A model generated the notes under the pieces. The model saw nothing but the letters and a program-made list of their open reading frames with translations, made no database searches and was not told the DNA's origin. 64,000 nucleotides of DNA from Pseudorasbora parva (Eukaryota > Chordata > Actinopteri > Cypriniformes > Gobionidae): positions 2,558,853 to 2,622,852 of the forward strand of contig NC_090178.1 in assembly GCF_024679245.1 (NCBI RefSeq), written 5' to 3'. The position numbers and the translations under genes are program-made. Shown in pieces: positions 1 to 8,786 of this stretch. How positions within the stretch are numbered: position 1 is the stretch's first letter; each line of letters starts with the position of its first letter.

Positions 1-292
1 CGCCCACACAATCACGAACGTCTTTCTTTATCACCAAAACAAAATAATCTTTTCGGATTTATGAGCGAACGATCGCAACGCGACTCAACGCCGCCTGGCT
101 CCGAGCGCGCCGCGCTGTTTCCGCCGGAAGTCGAGTCAGCAGAGAAGAAGCACTTCCTGGAGAGTGTTTATGCTGCTAGTTTATCTGGTTCATTGTGTCG
201 CGTTTGTGTGTTTGTTTGTTATTAAACCTCTCCGAGCCCGTGTTTTAACTCTATCATGGTGAATAGCTGCTGTCCGAACTGACTGCTGTCTG
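1..292 (+). promoter_or_regulatory. azi2: Putative promoter and non-coding first exon of the AZI2-like gene
   Basis: The first 300 bases are GC- and CpG-rich, unlike the AT-rich DNA that follows. An ETS-type site (CCGGAAGT) lies at 124-131 and a second ETS-like site (CTTCCTGG) near 153. A consensus splice donor (GTGAGT) begins at 293, so a 5' UTR exon would end at 292. No long ORF is present here, and the first coding exon is 3.3 kb downstream on the same strand. That this is exon 1 of the gene is inference from position and composition; the start of transcription cannot be placed. Confidence 0.42.
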
Positions 293-599
293 GTGAGTCA
301 TTATTATATTAATATATGATATATTTGACAGGAAACATCAGCAGATGAACATAAACACGCCAGTTTGACAGATGAAGCTTCGCTGCTGAAAAACACATTT
401 TGCTCTTCATTCCGTGACAGTTTTCCTCTCATAATCTAAATATTTCATTTGATGCGTTATTATTTCCATCTACTTAGTTTTATTCCAAACTGTCGCTTGT
501 TTTCTGCTGCTTTCTGTTTCAGTTTGTCAGAATAGCATCTGTTTATTAAAAGTCCCGTCGAACTGACACTTCAGTTTTATTTTAATATTAACATTTATA

Positions 600-727
600 T
601 TAAAAAAGGTTTTGTAATGTAATCATATATGACATGTTGTCAGTAATATTATATATGACGATTGGTTCCACTTTAGCAATACTGTGTTATAGTATTAACA
701 AATATTATAGCATTTCTATAATAAAAA

Positions 728-801
<74 letters not shown>

Positions 802-911
802 TCACATATTGAAGTATTTGCCAGCGATAGTAATACCAATAATATTAATAAACTTATTGTAATTATAGCATTGTTATGGAATTTAATATTATTATGTTAA
901 TATTTGTACAG

Positions 912-1000
<89 letters not shown>

Positions 1001-1344
1001 TTTATATAATATTAATAAAATATTATATATTGTATTAAATTAAGAAGTAGTATATTCATTTAACAAGTATTATTTTATTAAATATATTATTATTAAATTA
1101 TTATTATTTTATTACATTAACTCTTTTTAATTATTAAATATTATTTTATTTAGTTATTACATTATAACCATTATATTATTATATTATAACCATTATATTA
1201 AATATAAATATTTAATCAATAAAATTAATATTAAATATATTGAATAATAACAATGATAATATTATTAAATTAGTAAATACCATATTAAGTATTTTTATAT
1301 TGTAATTGTTATTATATTAGTAAATCATTTATTAAATAATAATA

Positions 1345-1409
<65 letters not shown>

Positions 1410-1640
1410 AGTTACTAGTACAATTTTATATAATTTTACTAAAATATAGTTTAAATACTTAAGGCATGTTTTCCACACTGTCTCTCAGTACATTCACACA
1501 GTGAATAATGATATTTTTTATTATTTATTTAACAATACATAATCATAAATAGAAATATTTATCCTAATATACTTTTACTAAAACAGTTTGATACACGAGA
1601 ATTGACACATTGAGGCCGTGATGTAAACAAATCATTAAAT
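600..1640. repeat. AT-rich intronic repeat, copy 1, with embedded microsatellites
   Basis: Very AT-rich DNA containing (AT)n at 732-796 and 912-993 and (ATT)n at about 1340-1406. Its 3' part (about 1395-1640) can be aligned by eye with 8325-8405 joined to 13454-13600 in a later intron. Shared landmarks are a 'ttaaggcatgtttt' motif, 'tatttatttaacaatacat' and 'gacacattga'. No coding capacity is visible. Element type and the 5' boundary are unknown. Confidence 0.5.
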
Positions 1641-1844
1641 CACTGACCTTTTAAAATAATCTGATAACATCGCTGCTTTCTCCAGAACGACTGCACAGCC
1701 AGATCAAATTTTTTTGCAGTATTTTCCTGTTTAACACTGTGAAGCTGCTTTGAAACAATCGGCTTGACTTAAAATAATAATTTACTGTGCATTAAATTAA
1801 TAATAGTACTAACAAAAAATAATAATATAGTGTATCAATATTGG

Positions 1845-1847
<3 letters not shown>

Positions 1848-1906
<59 letters not shown>
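1848..1906. repeat. (AT)n microsatellite flanking a Tc1 insertion
   Basis: Pure alternating AT of about 60 bp ending at the TA target site of the Tc1-like element that starts at 1908. Confidence 0.9.
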
Positions 1907-1907
<1 letters not shown>

Positions 1908-1910
<3 letters not shown>

Positions 1911-3301
1911 GTCCTTCTCAAAAAATTAGCATATTGTGATAAAGTTCATTATTTTCCATAATGTAATGATAAAAATTATCATTACAAAAATCAACTAATT
2001 AACTCTAAACACCTGCAAAAGATTCCTGAGGCTTTTAAAAACTCCCAGCCTGGTTCATTACTCAAAACCGCAATCATGGGTAAGACTGCCGACCCGACTG
2101 CTGTCCAGAAGGCCATCATTGACACCCTCAAGCGAGAGGGGAAGACACAGAAAGACATTTCTGAACGAATAGGCTGATCCCAGAGTGCTGTATCAAGGCA
2201 CCTCAGTGGGAAGTCTGTGGGAAGGAAAAAGTGTGGCAAGAAACGAGAAGAGGTGAGCAGACCCTGAGGAAGATTGTGGAGAAGGACCGATTCCAGACCT
2301 TGGGGGACCTGCGGAAGCAGTGGACTGAGTCTGGAGGAGAAACATCCAGAGCCGCCGTGCTCAGGCGTGAGCAGGAAATGGGCTACAGGTGCCGCATTCC
2401 CCAGGTCAAGACACTTTGGGCTACAGAGAAGCAGCACTGGACTGTTGCTCAGTGGTCCAAAGGACTTTTTTCGGATGAAAGCAAATTTTACATGTCATTC
2501 GGAAATCAAGGTGCCAGAGTCTGGAGGAAGACTGGGGAGAAGGAAATGCCCAAATGCCTGAAGTCCAGTGTCAAGTCCCCACAGTCAGTGATGGTCTGGG
2601 GTGCCATGTCAGCTGCTGGTGTTGGTCCGCTGTGTTTGATCAAGGGCAGGGTCAATGCCGCTCGCTATCAGGAGATTTTGGAGCACTTCATGCTTCCATC
2701 TGCTGAAAAGCTTTATGGAGATGAAGATTTGGTTTTCCAGCACGACCTGGCACCTGCTCACAGTGCCAAAACCACTGGTCAATGGTTTACTGACCATGGT
2801 ATTACTGTGCTCAACTCTCCTGACCTGAACCCCATAGAGAATCTGTGGGATATTGTGAAGAGAAAGTTGAGAGACGTGAGACCCAACACTCTGGATGAGC
2901 TTAAGGCCGCTATCGAAGCATCCTGGGCCTCCAGAACACCTCAGCAGCGCCACAGGCTGATCGCCTCCACGCCACGCCGCACTGAAGCAGTCATTTCTGC
3001 TAAAGGATTCCCCACCAAGTATTGAGTGCAGAACTGAACATAATTATTTGAAGGTTGACTTTTTTGTATTAAAAACACTTTTCTTTTATTGGTCGGATGA
3101 AATATGCTAATTCTTTGAGATAGGAATTTTGGGTTTTCATGAGCTGTGTGCCAAAATCATCAGTATTAAAACAATAAAAGACCTGAAATATTTTAGTTGG
3201 TGTGCAATGAATCTAAAATATATGAAAGTTTAATTTTTATCATTACATTATGGAAAATAATGAACTTTATCACAATATGCTAATTTTTTGAGAAGGACCT
3301 G
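1908..3301 (+). mobile_element. Tc1/mariner element, degenerate
   Basis: Inverted termini of about 75 bp (starting CAGGTCCTTCTC at 1908 and ending GAGAAGGACCTG at 3301) are flanked by TA on both sides, the Tc1 target duplication. The interior carries a transposase pseudogene on the + strand. The element sits between two (AT)n tracts in intron 1 of the AZI2-like gene. Length (about 1.4 kb) is normal for the family. Confidence 0.9.
2076..3025 (+). pseudogene. Tc1-like transposase, broken
   Basis: The reading frame opens at ATG 2076 with a helix-turn-helix start (MGKTADPTAVQKAIID). It meets an in-frame TGA at 2175-2177 where relatives have a cysteine or tryptophan-like position before SQSAVSRHL. 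After about 2235 the similarity continues in another frame (2231-3025), so a frameshift is also present. The catalytic DD34E residues can still be read: D in SDESKF, D in FQHDLAPAH and E in NPIENLW. Just before the third motif the usual 'WPA' residues are missing (VLNSPDLNP), an apparent in-frame deletion. With a stop, a frameshift and that deletion, the copy cannot make a normal transposase. Family assignment is firm. Confidence 0.9.
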
Positions 3302-3319
3302 TATATGTATATATATGTA

Positions 3320-3394
<75 letters not shown>
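3302..3394. repeat. (AT)n/(GT)n microsatellite
   Basis: Alternating AT and TG dinucleotides directly after the right end of the Tc1 element. The translated 'YIYIY' frames are artefacts. Confidence 0.9.
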
Positions 3395-3396
<2 letters not shown>

Positions 3397-3585
3397 CAAC
3401 TTTCATACATAAATGCAGCTCAAAGTAATTCACAAGGTGTGAGTGTGTGTGTGTGAGAGTGTGAGAGTGTGTGTGTGACATGGTTAGGTTTCGGGGCAGT
3501 GTAGGGGCATTACACCTATGGATAGTCCCAACAACTCACAAAAACCTAACGTGTGTTTGTGTGTGTGTGTGTGTTCAGCTGTGGT

Positions 3586-3798
3586 ATGGAGTCTCCAGCC
3601 GTGGACGATGACATCTGTATCCTGAAGCATGAGACGTATGGGCCGACGGAGAGCCCGGTGTCCGTGTGTGCCGGAGACGAGTCCGTGGCGTCGCACTTCG
3701 CTCTGGTCACGGCGTACGAGGACATCAAGAAGAGGCTGCGAGACACGGAGAGAGAGAACGGGCTTCTGCGGAGGAGAGTCAAACAGCTGGAGGACAAG
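3586..3798 (+). CDS. azi2: AZI2/NAP1-like TBK1-binding adaptor, first coding exon
   Basis: This exon encodes residues 1-71, from MESPAVDDDICILKHE to KQLEDK. The family is a cytoplasmic coiled-coil adaptor that binds TBK1 and IKK-epsilon and promotes interferon signalling. The acidic 'DDICIL' start, the stretch DESVASHFALVTAYEDIKKRL and the following charged helix (RDTERENGLLRRRVKQLEDK) match the N-terminus of AZI2 better than its paralogue TBKBP1. The acceptor is a long TG/pyrimidine tract ending CAG at 3578, and ATG 3586 is seven bases into the exon. The donor at 3799 (GTCCGT) is weak, but it leaves phase 0, which fits the next exon. The whole assembled protein is about 356 residues, close to mammalian AZI2 (about 392). 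TBKBP1 is the main alternative but is much longer. Confidence 0.85.
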
Positions 3799-3883
3799 GT
3801 CCGTTTCAGCTCCGACAATAATCACACATGATTGATTGAATGAATTAGGCATTTATATAGCGCTTTCATATGTACTACTGCTG

Positions 3884-4871
3884 CAGGGGTTTTCAAACTT
3901 TATGATGCCAAGGATTCCCAATTATGATGAACCTTTATGATGGACCCCCTTCCTAAAATCTATCTCTATATATTTTTTTATCTCTAAGTCACAGTAAGTG
4001 TTAGCCTGACAAGCTAGACCCACATCAAGATGTTTGGTCTGGAAACTCCCCATTGACAGCTCAATCTGAGGGGCGGATAAACGGCTGTCTGTCAAACTCC
4101 CTCTGCATGCGATAGGATAGCGCTACACCAACCAGAGCAACGAAGGTGAAGCGGAGTCGCTGACAGATTAAACTTTCACCGTATCCGGTCGGCTAAACTC
4201 CGAACACATCTTCCCTTCTTAAGAATGACTTCAGTGCCGTTCTTTGTTCTTTTCTCAAAGAAAAGCTTAACTCCAAGTCTTCCAGAGTCGCGGTCAACGC
4301 TGATTCGAAAGACCACCGTTCGCCCGTTTCTGTGTTAGAAGCACGCAAGCGCAACTCGGCCATCATTATGTTAAGCCTCGCCCACCGACTCTATACACGA
4401 TGTGATTGGCCTGACCAGAGTTTGGTTTTTACAGCTCAGACGTGTATTGAGAGTTGCTAGACGACACTCGCAGGCAGATTAGATTTGCTGCCGCTAGGGT
4501 GCGTCTAGATTTCTAGGCTAAATGTGACATTATAAATACAATATATTGTTTCCAAACTTAAACTGGCTATATTTAATGTTGGATGTATAAACCTGAAGAA
4601 CATTTTCAATTAAAAATTATTTGAATAAGCAACTTTCGCAATAAATGCATGTAAACAAGCTTTCATTCTGCGTTAAGAATTCTGCCTTACAGCCCCAGTG
4701 AGGGAGATAAAGGGAGAAAAACTCACTATAAAGGGTACAAGACAAACATATACAATTCTGGACAGTATGTTTAAGGAGAAAGAAACATTTAGAAAATGAA
4801 ACTGAAAGTTTATCCATTTTTGCTTTGTCTTTTTATTTCCGTGAAATTGGACCCTAGTTTGAAAACCCCTG
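3884..4871. mobile_element. Non-autonomous hAT-like element with 8-bp target duplication
   Basis: Termini CAGGGGTTTTCAAACT at 3884 and its reverse complement ending at 4871. The 8-bp sequence TACTACTG lies at 3873-3880 and again at 4872-4879; three extra bases (CTG) separate the left copy from the terminus. No transposase frame is present. A second element (4003-4519) is nested inside. The outer sequence (3841-3880 joined to 4880-4910) looks like a continuous older repeat. Confidence 0.72.
4003..4519. mobile_element. Nested MITE-like element
   Basis: The left end reads AGCCTGACAAGCTAGAC; the reverse complement of the right end reads AGCCTAGAAATCTAGAC, an imperfect inverted terminus. It lies wholly inside the 3884-4871 element. 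No ORF. The family name is not assigned. Confidence 0.5.
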
Positions 4872-5260
4872 TACTACTGTACAACCAAAGCACTTTACAC
4901 TCATGTAGGGCTGTCACTTTTTATTCGAATATGCATCCGAACATGACGTGAAATATCCGTAATCAAACTATAATTAAACTCTCCGGTTTTTAAAGTGCCA
5001 TGTAGCGCAATTTTTTACAGTCAGGTGTGTTTACATGGAGCACTGTAATCGGTTTAAAAGTCCAATATGAATGAAAATGCTCCATATAAACACCTCAGTC
5101 GTAATAAAAATGCCCAAACTGAATGAAATCTTTTCATGAATCGATCAAACGAAACATTTCACCATGTACACGACATGACCGGATTACTTTTGAGTGTGTG
5201 TCCTTATATGACGTACACAGAGCGTGCCGCGCTCACATGCGAATAAAAAACCATGTAGGA

Positions 5261-5337
5261 ACACCCTAGCAACCACCCTGAGTACCCTAGCAACCAGATA
5301 GCAACACCCTAGCAACTGTCCTGAGTATCGTAGCAAC
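5261..5337. repeat. Short minisatellite with CCCTAGCAAC core
   Basis: Four imperfect copies of a roughly 20-bp motif built on 'ccctagcaac' with 'cctgagta' spacers, shortly before coding exon 3 of the AZI2-like gene. Confidence 0.65.
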
Positions 5338-5435
5338 TTTTGAAAACTTTCCAATTAGTGCTTTTCAAGCCAACTTAAAGATTGTCCACAAACTTTTTAA
5401 TTAAGTTATTGTTTTATGTGATTATATCATTACAG

Positions 5436-5552
5436 CATTTCCGGCCCGAAGCGCCTCCATCTGAAGGGCCGCAGTACATGAACAAAGCCTTCAGCGCGTA
5501 CCGCGGCATTTACATCGAGAAGGAGGACCTACAGATGGAGCTGAATAAAGTG
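5436..5552 (+). CDS. azi2: AZI2-like gene, second coding exon
   Basis: This exon encodes HFRPEAPPSEGPQYMNKAF and continues through YRGIYIEKEDLQMELNK. It corresponds to the AZI2 segment where 'VNKAYHAYREVCI' is followed by a heptad-like helix, the coiled-coil core of the adaptor. The acceptor is TTACAG at 5435; the exon starts in phase 0, matching the previous donor. Two donors are possible, GTGGTA at 5550 or GTACTG at 5553; both keep the frame, and the second adds one valine. The intron to the next exon is very short, about 80 bases. Confidence 0.82.
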
Positions 5553-5631
5553 GTACTGCCCGTCGGCTGCTCACTCCGCCCTTTAGCCTCTTTATGCGGA
5601 CCTAAAGTGATTCCTGTGCTCTCTCTTCCAG

Positions 5632-5731
5632 AAAAAGGAGAAGGTGGATGTGGAGCGTGTTCTGACGGAGCAGCTGCAGGCCAAAGAGCTGGAGCTTCTG
5701 CAGCTGAGGTCAGAGATGGAGACCAGCCAAG
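5632..5731 (+). CDS. azi2: AZI2-like gene, third coding exon
   Basis: This exon encodes KKEKVDVERVLTEQLQAKEL and then ELLQLRSEMETSQ. It matches the AZI2 coiled coil around 'LNEQLQSKEVELLQLRTEVETQQ'. The acceptor is TCTTCCAG at 5631 and the donor GTGAGA at 5732. It ends in phase 1; the split codon is completed as valine by the next exon. Confidence 0.85.
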
Positions 5732-5838
5732 GTGAGACTCTTCCCGGCCTTTACCAACCTGGATAATAAAGCTACAAATGCTTGTTGTTTTAAAGTCGGC
5801 ATGAAACGAAAGTTGACATCGTCTTTTTCTCCTTATTG

Positions 5839-6791
5839 CATACCTGTCAACTTTTGGGTATCAAAATCCGGGTGAGATGTTATGGGGGGGACTATAAATC
5901 CTCACATAGACCCATAATAATAATACTTTTAATTTGTACCTGGGCACTTCCTACTTGTATAACAACTTAACAAGTGGGAAATATACTTGTTATCAGTTTG
6001 CACTGCATAAGTTATGAATTATATATAGATTAATCCTTATTAAAGGTACTGAAGTTATTTAGTCAAGAGCAGAGCATATTTAGTGAGCAATTACTTTAGT
6101 TCTTTACATTGTCATTATAAGTGGTTACTGTCACTTTAAAAGATCTTCCGCTGTCACACATGGGGCCCTATTTTAACGATCTGAAACGCAAGTGTCAAAG
6201 CGCGGAGCGCAAGTAACTTTGTGGGCGGGTCTCGGCGCTGTTGCTATTTTCCCGGCGGGATAAATGGCTCTTGTGCCCGGCGCAAATCTAAAATGGGTTG
6301 GTCTGAAGTAGCTTCATTATTCATAGGTGTGGTTTGGGCGTAACGTGAATAAACCAATCAGAGCGGCATCCAACATTCCCTTTAAAAGCAGCTGCGCAAG
6401 TTCCATTATGGGTCGCTATTATTATGGCGTATTTACCAGGCGCACGCCAGGAGCGGTTCACAGCCGAGGAGACTGATGTTCTTGTAGAGCAGTGAAAGAC
6501 AGAGGAGCTGTGTTGTATGGGGATGGGAGAAACACAATTTAAGGAGGAAATAGCCACAATTTTTTCACATCTTCGTGGCACACCACAATGATTTCCGTCA
6601 TCTCGTGTTAATATTTTTTTAGTGTAACAATTTATGATTTGCAAAAATAACTGTTGCATCTGTGTAGATTTCATGAGCAAAGTGTATGCGCCACTGACTT
6701 TAGACTGGGTTTTTTCTGGTCAGTGGCGCAATTGTTTAATGGAACAGCAAAATAGCACTAGGGATTGTTTGCTGGATACTTGACAGGTATG
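5839..6791. mobile_element. hAT-like non-autonomous element with perfect 8-bp target duplication
   Basis: Inverted termini CATACCTGTCAA at 5839 and its complement ending at 6791, flanked by CCTTATTG at 5831-5838 and 6792-6799. The interior holds a further, older repeat (about 6164-6730). In that repeat a short stretch around 6425-6500 translates with a stop to a 'RFTAEETDVLVEQ' motif, which looks like a decayed Myb/SANT-like DNA-binding segment. No complete ORF. Confidence 0.75.
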
Positions 6792-6953
6792 CCTTATTGT
6801 GACGTATATCCGAGTGAAAAGGCCTTGATTTCGTCCTTCGGGAACTGATTGGAAGTTGGCTGTTGCTAACAAAATGGAGGCAGATTTCAATGGCCTCAGC
6901 GACAGGCGTCTGAGAGGCGGAGCAGAAACGAGACTGAGTGCGATATCCCGTTA

Positions 6954-7049
6954 TGAGTCAGTGAATCGATTCATGATTCAGATCACGTGTCAAACTACTG
7001 AAATCACGTGACATTGGCGATCCGAATCATCAATCGATTCACTGACTCA
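6954..7049. repeat. Inverted repeat (hairpin) with CACGTG-like sites
   Basis: The arm 'tgagtcagtgaatcgatt' near 6954 has its reverse complement near 7032-7049, with two 'atcacgtg' words between. It lies in a longer repeat ending near 7380 with 'tgggtgaactaaccctttaa', the same terminus as in the 18768-19399 element. Confidence 0.6.
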
Positions 7050-7129
7050 TAACCGTTCGAAGCTTTTTTTCTGAAATCGGCCATCACTATATAAGTCGTT
7101 ATTTAGGTTTTTTTGCGCATAAAAACTAT

Positions 7130-7376
7130 TCTGGCCTCTTCATAAATGATTGTAGAGCCGCTGTAGTGAGATGGGCTTTGTAACGACGTCTTTAGTGCCT
7201 TTATGGGTCTTGAGAGAGGAAATGACATTGGTGTCAATGAAGGCCTTTCTGAGCCATCGGATTTCAACACTAATATCTTCATCTGTGTGTGAAGATGAGC
7301 GGAGGTCTGACGGCTGTCCCACCACAGGAGGAATTAATGACACAATTCACATTTTTGGGTGAACTAACCCTTTAAC
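7130..7376. repeat. Fragment of a 'GGGTTAGTTCACCC'-type MITE
   Basis: The last 40 bases match the right end of the MITE at 18768-19399, including the internal 'tgtgtgaagatgagcggaggtct' landmark. The left terminus is not recognisable. The short ORFs on both strands here are chance. Confidence 0.6.
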
Positions 7377-7599
7377 GTCTAGTTAGTCTCTAATCCACCT
7401 GCGGACTCTCTGTTGAAGGAGCAAACGTGCACTTCTGAGGCTTCCTTATGTTTGTACAGGAAACCTTTGAGTTTCCTGAGAAAATCTCAGCTAAAAAAGC
7501 AGCTGCATTTGTTGGTCCTCCATCTTAGACAGCAGATTTAGTCTGAAAGCAAAGCTCGCTGAGAGCCGTGGCTGATGTATTTATTCTCTATAAAAGCCC

Positions 7600-7977
7600 G
7601 GAGTCGGGGCTTAGGGTTAGTAGATAAACCTGGGGGTTAGTAGATAAACATCACAGGCTCATTTATACATTATTGATATATACCTGACATTTCTAAACCA
7701 CAGAGATTTGAAAGTAAATAGTACAATATTATTACATTATTTTAATACTATTATGGTTTTACATTACTAAACAATTATGATATTATTAAATAAATAAATA
7801 TATATAACTCACTATTATTATTGTATTAAATATTATGCTGTTGAGCTTTTAAATGAATACTATTTTATTCAATTATTATATTTTAAATGACTGAATAAGT
7901 ATAATATTATAAGTATTTAATATTAAAATATAATATTGTTATTACATGATTACCATAATGCTTTTCAGACTTCAGTT

Positions 7978-8068
<91 letters not shown>

Positions 8069-8405
8069 CATTGAGGAATTATTAAATTATTATTATATTA
8101 AGTATTGTTTATATAAATTACTAAATATAATTGCTTTGAGTTATTACATGATTACTATTATTTACAATTATTAAATGATTAACAATTATATTAATTCATA
8201 AATACATTTTATATTAAATTACGTATTTTTATATAATGAACATTATAAATTATTATATTACATTTATTAAATTATTAACAAATGTATCTTCCTTTATCAT
8301 CAATTATTGTCATATTATTAAAAGTTACTAGTAATATATTACATAATATAATAATACCTAAACACAGTTAAAATATAGTTAAAATAATTAAGGCATGTTT
8401 ATCAT
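7600..8405. repeat. AT-rich repeat, copy 2, 5' part, with (AT)n at 7981-8061
   Basis: AT-rich intronic DNA with a long (AT)n tract. Its last 80 bases align by eye with 1395-1475. It is interrupted at 8405 by the gypsy insertion and continues at 13454. No gene. Confidence 0.5.
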
Positions 8406-8786
8406 TGTAATGCCACGCCAGCAGAGGGAGCCCTCACCTGAATTCTGACTGTGTGCCACTGTCTCTGCTCACTCTACAGTCACTTCCTGTTTGGCAGCCA
8501 TTTTAAGCATGGCATGGCCAAACAGACCTTGCGAAGTATTGCCAGTCTTACTGCCTTACTGAGCGTTTATCCATTGTCTGCTTGCCTTGCGTTTGACCAA
8601 TTGCCTGTTTAGCTTGATCATTGTTTCTGGACTACCCTTTGGACTTGTTTGCCTGTTTGGATTGTTTATTGTGTTTGACCATTCTGCCTGCCTCTCGACT
8701 ACTGCCTTTTGGATATTCCTGTGGCTTGTTTTCCCATTAAAACTTCTGCACATGGATTCAATCCCAGCCTCAGCCTCTTCCTTACA
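8406..8786 (+). repeat. 5' LTR of the gypsy retrotransposon
   Basis: 381 bp starting TG and ending CA, matching the 3' LTR at 13073-13453 with a single C/T difference seen (8580 versus 13247). A TTTTAAG box near 8500 lies about 29 bases before 8531, a plausible RNA start. ATTAAA at about 8736 is a plausible polyadenylation signal. The target duplication is ATCAT (8401-8405 and 13454-13458). Confidence 0.95.
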
